DNA of 12,015 bases, taken from NCBI GenBank assembly GCA_021205715.1, contig JAJPXA010000188.1:1-12015 (forward strand), in the 5' to 3' direction. Below are positions 8,105-12,015 of the stretch, piece by piece (the first letter of the stretch is position 1; every line of letters begins with the position of its first letter). This DNA comes from Bacillota bacterium (GTDB lineage Bacteria > Bacillota > Clostridia > UBA1381). A program made the translations under genes and the position numbers. Below the pieces are notes generated by a model. That model made no database searches, was not told the DNA's origin, and saw only the letters and a list, made by a program, of their open reading frames with translations.

Positions 8105-8140
8105 ATTAAAAAAGAGGGTCGGCTGACCCTCTTTTTTAAT
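8105..8140. terminator. Bidirectional intrinsic terminator between convergent operons
   Basis: The arms attaaaaaagagggtc (8105-8120) and gaccctcttttttaat (8125-8140) are a perfect 16-bp inverted repeat with a ggct loop. The GC-rich core gagggtc/gaccctc is flanked by an A-run on one side and a T-run on the other, so each strand reads as a stem followed by U's. It lies in the 53-base gap between the gltD stop (ends 8093) and the murJ stop (starts 8147). It should terminate both operons and stop antisense read-through. Confidence 0.95.
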
Positions 8141-8146
8141 GTCGGT

Positions 8147-9685
8147 TTATCCGCGCTTTAAAAGCGCCCGTATTTCTTTTACCTTTAAGACGTACACCAT
8201 TGCCGCGTATATCAGTACTCCCGCCGCCGCGCAGATTACGCAGATTATCACGTTTCCGGTAAAGCCGGAGAAATATCCGCTTATTCCTCGGTGCAGAAGC
8301 CATACCGCAATGCCCATAACCGCTGCGGAAACGAACGTTTTCCAAAAGGTGTCCAAATCCGATATTGAAAACGCGTCGGGTACCTTTCGTTTCAGGCAAA
8401 TGCCGTTTAGGAGCGCGTTTACTATGCTTCCGAGCGCCGCCGCGAGAGCGAGTCCGCTGACTCCGACGGTGTTAAAGAGAATATATGCCGCCGCTATGTT
8501 AAAGAGCATCGATATGATTGAGTTTATCATAGGCGTTTTGCTGTTTTGCATAGAGAAAAACGTCTTTGACAGCACCTCGTTTATTGACAGTCCGAACATA
8601 CCCACCGCGTAGCAGGAGAGAGCGGACGCCACCACGGGCACCTTATCGGGCGTAAATTCGCCGCGCATATAAATCACCGTCGTTATCGGCGTTGAAAGGA
8701 CGATTATGCCCGCCATAAGCGGGAATATAACTATCATCATCGACTTGAGCGATATGTTTACGAGCTTTATCGCCTCCGCGTGGTCGTCCTTCGCGTTAGC
8801 CTGCGACATTTTCGGGAATATTAAATTTGTGACCACAAACGACACCACGCCCGTGGCTATCAGATACAGCCTGTTCGCGTATTCGAGCGACGAGTACGCG
8901 CCGTCTATCGACGAGGCGAGTCTTGAGTTTATTATCGTGTACAGCGGCTGTACCCACGTACTTATAAGCATAGGCCCCGCCAAAAGCAGCGCTTTTTTTA
9001 TGTTTTCGTCTTTGAGCCTGAAGTCAAGCCTGAATTTGTATTTAAATTTCACGAGCGACGGGATTTGCACCGCCACCTGCAAGCTCCACGCGACAAGCAT
9101 CGTTACCGCGAGTCCTTGTATGCCGAAGCGGTTTGAGAAAACCGCGCAGTAAAGGATTATCGCAATGTTGTACACAACGCTTATAATCGAGGGAATGTTA
9201 TATTCGCCGAACGACTGCAATATTCCGACAAACGAAAAAGCGAAGCCGGTGAATATTATCATCGGGAACATTATCGACATGAGCTGTACCGTAAGCGCGT
9301 GCTTTTCCGCCGTGTAGCCGGGGGCTATAAAGTCCGTCAGCGGGCTCGCGAGCGCTATTCCCAAAACAGATATTATAACCGTTATTAAAAATATCATAGT
9401 GACGAATTTGTTTGCGAATTTCATCGCCTCATCCTTGTTTTTCTTCTGCATTACCTGCGAGAAAACCGGTATAAAGGTCGCGGATATTACTCCGCCGATA
9501 ACCATATCAAAGAGCGTCGTCGGCAGCTTTGACGCCGCCATAAACGCGTCCGCCTCCATGCCCGTTCCGAACGACGACGCTATAAGCGCGTCCCTGACAA
9601 GCGCCAAAACCTTTGCCGCAAGCGTCGCTCCCGCCATAAACACTGCCGTTAAAAGCATTTTTTTGCCTGCACTTTTCTCTTTCAA
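8147..9685 (-). CDS. murJ: Lipid II flippase MurJ (MviN family)
   Basis: This 512-residue, strongly hydrophobic protein of the MOP superfamily has enough hydrophobic stretches for the usual 14 transmembrane helices. MurJ moves undecaprenyl-linked peptidoglycan precursor (lipid II) from the inner to the outer face of the membrane. The family signature is near the N-terminus: VLALVRDALIASSFG (26-40), ADAFMAASKLPTTLFD (45-60) and GGVISATFIPVFSQ (64-77). R31 aligns with an essential Arg of E. coli MurJ, and K25 replaces another. The LFDMVIGG form is the one usual in Firmicutes. The start is a TTG at 9685, supported by a GGAA site about 10 bases upstream and by its TTGA overlap with the stop of the upstream gene. 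The first internal ATG (codon 10) lacks these. Because it is co-transcribed with a wall-polymer pyruvyl transferase, it might flip that polymer's lipid-linked unit instead; sequence alone cannot decide. Confidence 0.92.
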   Translation of the reverse strand: MKEKSAGKKMLLTAVFMAGATLAAKVLALVRDALIASSFGTGMEADAFMAASKLPTTLFDMVIGGVISATFIPVFSQVMQKKNKDEAMKFANKFVTMIFLITVIISVLGIALASPLTDFIAPGYTAEKHALTVQLMSIMFPMIIFTGFAFSFVGILQSFGEYNIPSIISVVYNIAIILYCAVFSNRFGIQGLAVTMLVAWSLQVAVQIPSLVKFKYKFRLDFRLKDENIKKALLLAGPMLISTWVQPLYTIINSRLASSIDGAYSSLEYANRLYLIATGVVSFVVTNLIFPKMSQANAKDDHAEAIKLVNISLKSMMIVIFPLMAGIIVLSTPITTVIYMRGEFTPDKVPVVASALSCYAVGMFGLSINEVLSKTFFSMQNSKTPMINSIISMLFNIAAAYILFNTVGVSGLALAAALGSIVNALLNGICLKRKVPDAFSISDLDTFWKTFVSAAVMGIAVWLLHRGISGYFSGFTGNVIICVICAAAGVLIYAAMVYVLKVKEIRALLKRG

Positions 9686-11919
9686 ATCTCAACACTTCCT
9701 TTTTCGTACAGCTCAACCGCGAGCTTTCCGTTTATCTCCGATTTCTTTCGGAGCAGGGCATAGTTTTTCGTTAAATCCGCCTTTATGCTGTCATAATTTT
9801 TAACGCACTCGTCAATCAGCCGCATCAGACCCACTTCGCTCAGCGAGGAAACCTCCGCGTACAAATTCTGATGAGTGGTTTTCATAAAGCTGCTGATTTT
9901 CGGGTCGTAAACCAAGCCGATAACGGGAATTGATTTAATCGCCGCGTATATGAGCGTATGCAGGCGCATACCTATGCACATATCCATACATCCGTTGAGC
10001 GCGAGCATTTCGTCAACCGAGTATTTTTTCTCCAAAATCGACGCTTTATTGCGCATTTTGCTTAGAATATTTACGGAAATATTGTAATCCTTGCTCATTT
10101 GCATAGGGATAAACACGCAATAGTAGCCGTATTTGTCGCTGATGTAATCGCAGGCGCGGGCGATTATTTCCTCGAAGCCGCCGCTCAGCTCGCCCCAGCG
10201 CCTTACGGAAATTCCGATAAGCTTTTTGCCGCGCGGGACGCCTATTTCGTCCAATACGGCGCGTCCGTCGACATTCGAGCGTTCGCATAGATTTAGGGCG
10301 TGGTCGGCTGTCACCAAAATCGGCGGCTTGGTAACATTGATTTTTTCTAGAAGCCTTTTCGACGCCTCGTCCCTTAGGGTTATGAGGTCGACTTTGTTTA
10401 AAATTTTAACCGTGCGCCTTATATTGTCCTTTCCCGTGAGAGGGCCTATGCCGTTTGCGTAAAGCATTACCTTTAGGTTATATCTTAACGCCGTCGATAT
10501 TACGGTAAGGTAATACCACAGTGATTTTGTGCTTGTCCTGTCCTGGATGAGCGTGCCGCCGCCCGATATTAGCATTTCGGCGTTTTTCATATGCTTTAAT
10601 ATCAAAAACGGATTTAATCTGCTTATCGCCTTTACGCCGTACATTTTGCCGGTTTCCTTGGGGCTTGCCGATAAAACCACGATATTCGGACTTTCCTTGT
10701 ATTTTTTTATATCCTGTATAATAGCCGACAGCAGCGCGTCATCGCCGCTGTTGTGGAAGCCGTAATAGCCGGAAATCAATATTTCCTTGTTTTTCGACAG
10801 CGCCCAATCATATACCTTTAGGGTGTCGTCCGTCATTCTCGCGACGGAGTACGAGCTTTTTATAAGCTCTCTGCCGTAACGTCCGAGAGCGGCTTGCTCG
10901 TCGGCGTTAAGCGCGAAAAATTTTAATATATCCTGTTTTAACAGCTCGCCCGACGATTCTTCACAGCCGCGGCAGCAAAAATTCGTGTCTATTCCGACAT
11001 CGAGCCTGCTCTCGTCAAATAAGCCTATATATCCCTCATTTCCGGCGATTATAACGGGCTTTTCCGCGGCCATCGCCTCGAGCGCCGAGCGGCTTACGCC
11101 GACAAAGAGCTTGCACGGCGCGATAAGCTTGTTGATATCTGTCCGCGCGCCGGTAAGAATAACCGCGCTTCGTCCCAGCTCGCCATTAACGCGGTTCGCG
11201 ATTGCCGTCACGTTTTCGAAATCGTCGCCGCCGCCGACAATTATGACCTTTAAATTCGGTATGCTTTTGTCAAGCTCCGGCACAATCTCGATAAGCTGCT
11301 TCGCCGCGAGGCTGCGGCTCTCGTCCATGCGGCTTATATATGTTATAACATTGTCGCCGTCATTTATGCCGCATTCCGATTTGATGTCGGCGCATTCCGT
11401 GTCGGGGGAAAACTTGTCCGTGTCTATGCCGTTTATGGTGACGCGTATATCGCCCGGCGGGATTTGGTAGTTGTCAATCAGATATTGCTTGATGTCCTCC
11501 GATACCGCTACGGTTTTTTCACCCCAGTTTGTAAGATATTTCAAGCCGTGCGAGGTGTTAAACACCCAGTGGGCGGTGGTGACAAACGGGAATTTCATTT
11601 TTTTGTGAAGCCGTCCCAATATGAACATCGGTATACGGGCGTGAGCGTGAACAATATTTATTTTTTCCTCGATTATGATTTTTTTAAGCATCGACGACGC
11701 TTTAAACATATTTATCGGATTTTTATTCTGCATAGGCACCCGATAGTGCTTAATTCCCGCCTCGGTAAGCTCGTTTACGTAGTCGCCGCCGTTCGATGCC
11801 GCGATTACGTTAAAGCCGCGCCGTTTAAGCTCCTTTGCAAGCTCTACGATATGCGTTTCCGCGCCGCCTATGCCGAGCTGCATTGTCGCGAGCAGGATAT
11901 TTGTTTCGTTTTTTAACAT
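9682..11919 (-). CDS. csaB: GT4-type glycosyltransferase fused to polysaccharide pyruvyl transferase (CsaB)
   Basis: This 745-residue predicted cytoplasmic enzyme has two catalytic halves. Residues about 6-372 are a GT-B glycosyltransferase of family GT4: GIGGAETHIVELA (16-28), HAHARIPMF (91-99), NGIDTDKFSP (163-172), YISRMDESRS (194-203) and LEAMAAEKPVI (280-290). Residues about 378-735 are a polysaccharide pyruvyl transferase like CsaB: SGYYGFHNSGDDALL (383-397), LISGGGTLIQD (450-460), YANGIGP (487-493), ISVRRW (570-575), the conserved GMRLHTLIYAA (650-660) and YDPKISSF (671-678). CsaB adds ketal pyruvate from PEP to secondary wall polymer sugars such as ManNAc, making the docking site for SLH-domain surface proteins. 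Stand-alone CsaB is roughly half this length, so the first half is an added transferase whose donor sugar is unknown. The ATG has AGGTGA just upstream. murJ follows with a 4-base overlap. The first Glu of the GT4 EX7E motif is absent. Confidence 0.88.
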   Translation of the reverse strand: MLKNETNILLATMQLGIGGAETHIVELAKELKRRGFNVIAASNGGDYVNELTEAGIKHYRVPMQNKNPINMFKASSMLKKIIIEEKINIVHAHARIPMFILGRLHKKMKFPFVTTAHWVFNTSHGLKYLTNWGEKTVAVSEDIKQYLIDNYQIPPGDIRVTINGIDTDKFSPDTECADIKSECGINDGDNVITYISRMDESRSLAAKQLIEIVPELDKSIPNLKVIIVGGGDDFENVTAIANRVNGELGRSAVILTGARTDINKLIAPCKLFVGVSRSALEAMAAEKPVIIAGNEGYIGLFDESRLDVGIDTNFCCRGCEESSGELLKQDILKFFALNADEQAALGRYGRELIKSSYSVARMTDDTLKVYDWALSKNKEILISGYYGFHNSGDDALLSAIIQDIKKYKESPNIVVLSASPKETGKMYGVKAISRLNPFLILKHMKNAEMLISGGGTLIQDRTSTKSLWYYLTVISTALRYNLKVMLYANGIGPLTGKDNIRRTVKILNKVDLITLRDEASKRLLEKINVTKPPILVTADHALNLCERSNVDGRAVLDEIGVPRGKKLIGISVRRWGELSGGFEEIIARACDYISDKYGYYCVFIPMQMSKDYNISVNILSKMRNKASILEKKYSVDEMLALNGCMDMCIGMRLHTLIYAAIKSIPVIGLVYDPKISSFMKTTHQNLYAEVSSLSEVGLMRLIDECVKNYDSIKADLTKNYALLRKKSEINGKLAVELYEKGSVEI

Positions 11920-11979
11920 TGCTTCACCTGTTCCTTAACCGTGAGAATTTATCGTTTCCAAGATTTTGCGTATAAAGCT

Positions 11980-12008
11980 ATTATACTATATTTTATCGGA
12001 TATAGCAA
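11980..12008 (-). promoter_or_regulatory. Sigma-A promoter of the csaB-murJ operon
   Basis: Read on the minus strand, a -35 TTGCTA (12008-12003) and a perfect -10 TATAAT (11985-11980) are separated by 17 bases. Transcription should start near 11973, giving a leader of about 54 bases before the ATG at 11919. The spacer contains a perfect 6-bp dyad (ctatat 11986-11991 and atatag 12000-12005), which could be an operator or chance in AT-rich DNA. No second promoter was seen before murJ, whose start overlaps the upstream stop, so both genes should share this transcript. Confidence 0.85.
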
Positions 12009-12015
12009 GAAAATT

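Noticed and set aside
9656..9658. ATG at codon 10 as the murJ start
   Set aside because: It lacks a well-placed ribosome binding site. The TTG at 9685 has one and overlaps the upstream stop as TTGA.

Overview
The window looks like part of a chromosome from an anaerobic, single-membrane (monoderm) member of the Clostridia, probably an uncultured gut lineage near the Oscillospiraceae/Ruminococcaceae. This assignment is an inference. It rests on strong AGGAGG-type ribosome binding sites, near-consensus sigma-A promoters with 17-base spacers, GTG and TTG starts, a Gram-positive-type MurJ, a CsaB-type polymer pyruvylation enzyme (typical of bacteria that anchor SLH-domain proteins to the wall), and an intergenic region packed with short-loop hairpins of a kind I associate with gut Clostridia. 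No rRNA, tRNA, insertion sequence, phage gene or CRISPR array is visible.

Layout. Bases 1-576 hold no convincing gene. Bases 11-233 are a train of eight short inverted repeats with 3-4 base loops. Bases 241-480 hold three more hairpins and a competing long-range stem. A near-perfect promoter (577-605), overlapped by a 15-base palindrome, starts a plus-strand operon: dapL (678-1889), gltB (1928-6598) and gltD (6618-8093). A perfect 16-bp inverted repeat with A/T flanks (8105-8140) ends it. The same hairpin ends a convergent minus-strand operon that starts at a promoter near the right edge (11980-12008). That operon encodes a 745-residue glycosyltransferase-CsaB fusion (9682-11919) and then murJ (8147-9685). 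Its two genes overlap by four bases (TTGA).

How the genes work together. GltB and GltD form glutamate synthase, which converts glutamine plus 2-oxoglutarate to two glutamates. DapL uses glutamate as amino donor to make LL-diaminopimelate and returns 2-oxoglutarate. The plus operon can therefore couple nitrogen assimilation directly to diaminopimelate supply for lysine and peptidoglycan. The minus operon also concerns the envelope: a predicted sugar transferase joined to a ketal-pyruvyl transferase, plus a MOP-superfamily lipid-linked precursor flippase. Both operons therefore feed cell-wall construction from opposite sides of one terminator.

Most of the window is housekeeping. The items most worth a second look are the dense hairpin array at the left end, the GT4-CsaB fusion with an altered active-site motif and its coupling to murJ, and the palindrome sitting on the dapL promoter.
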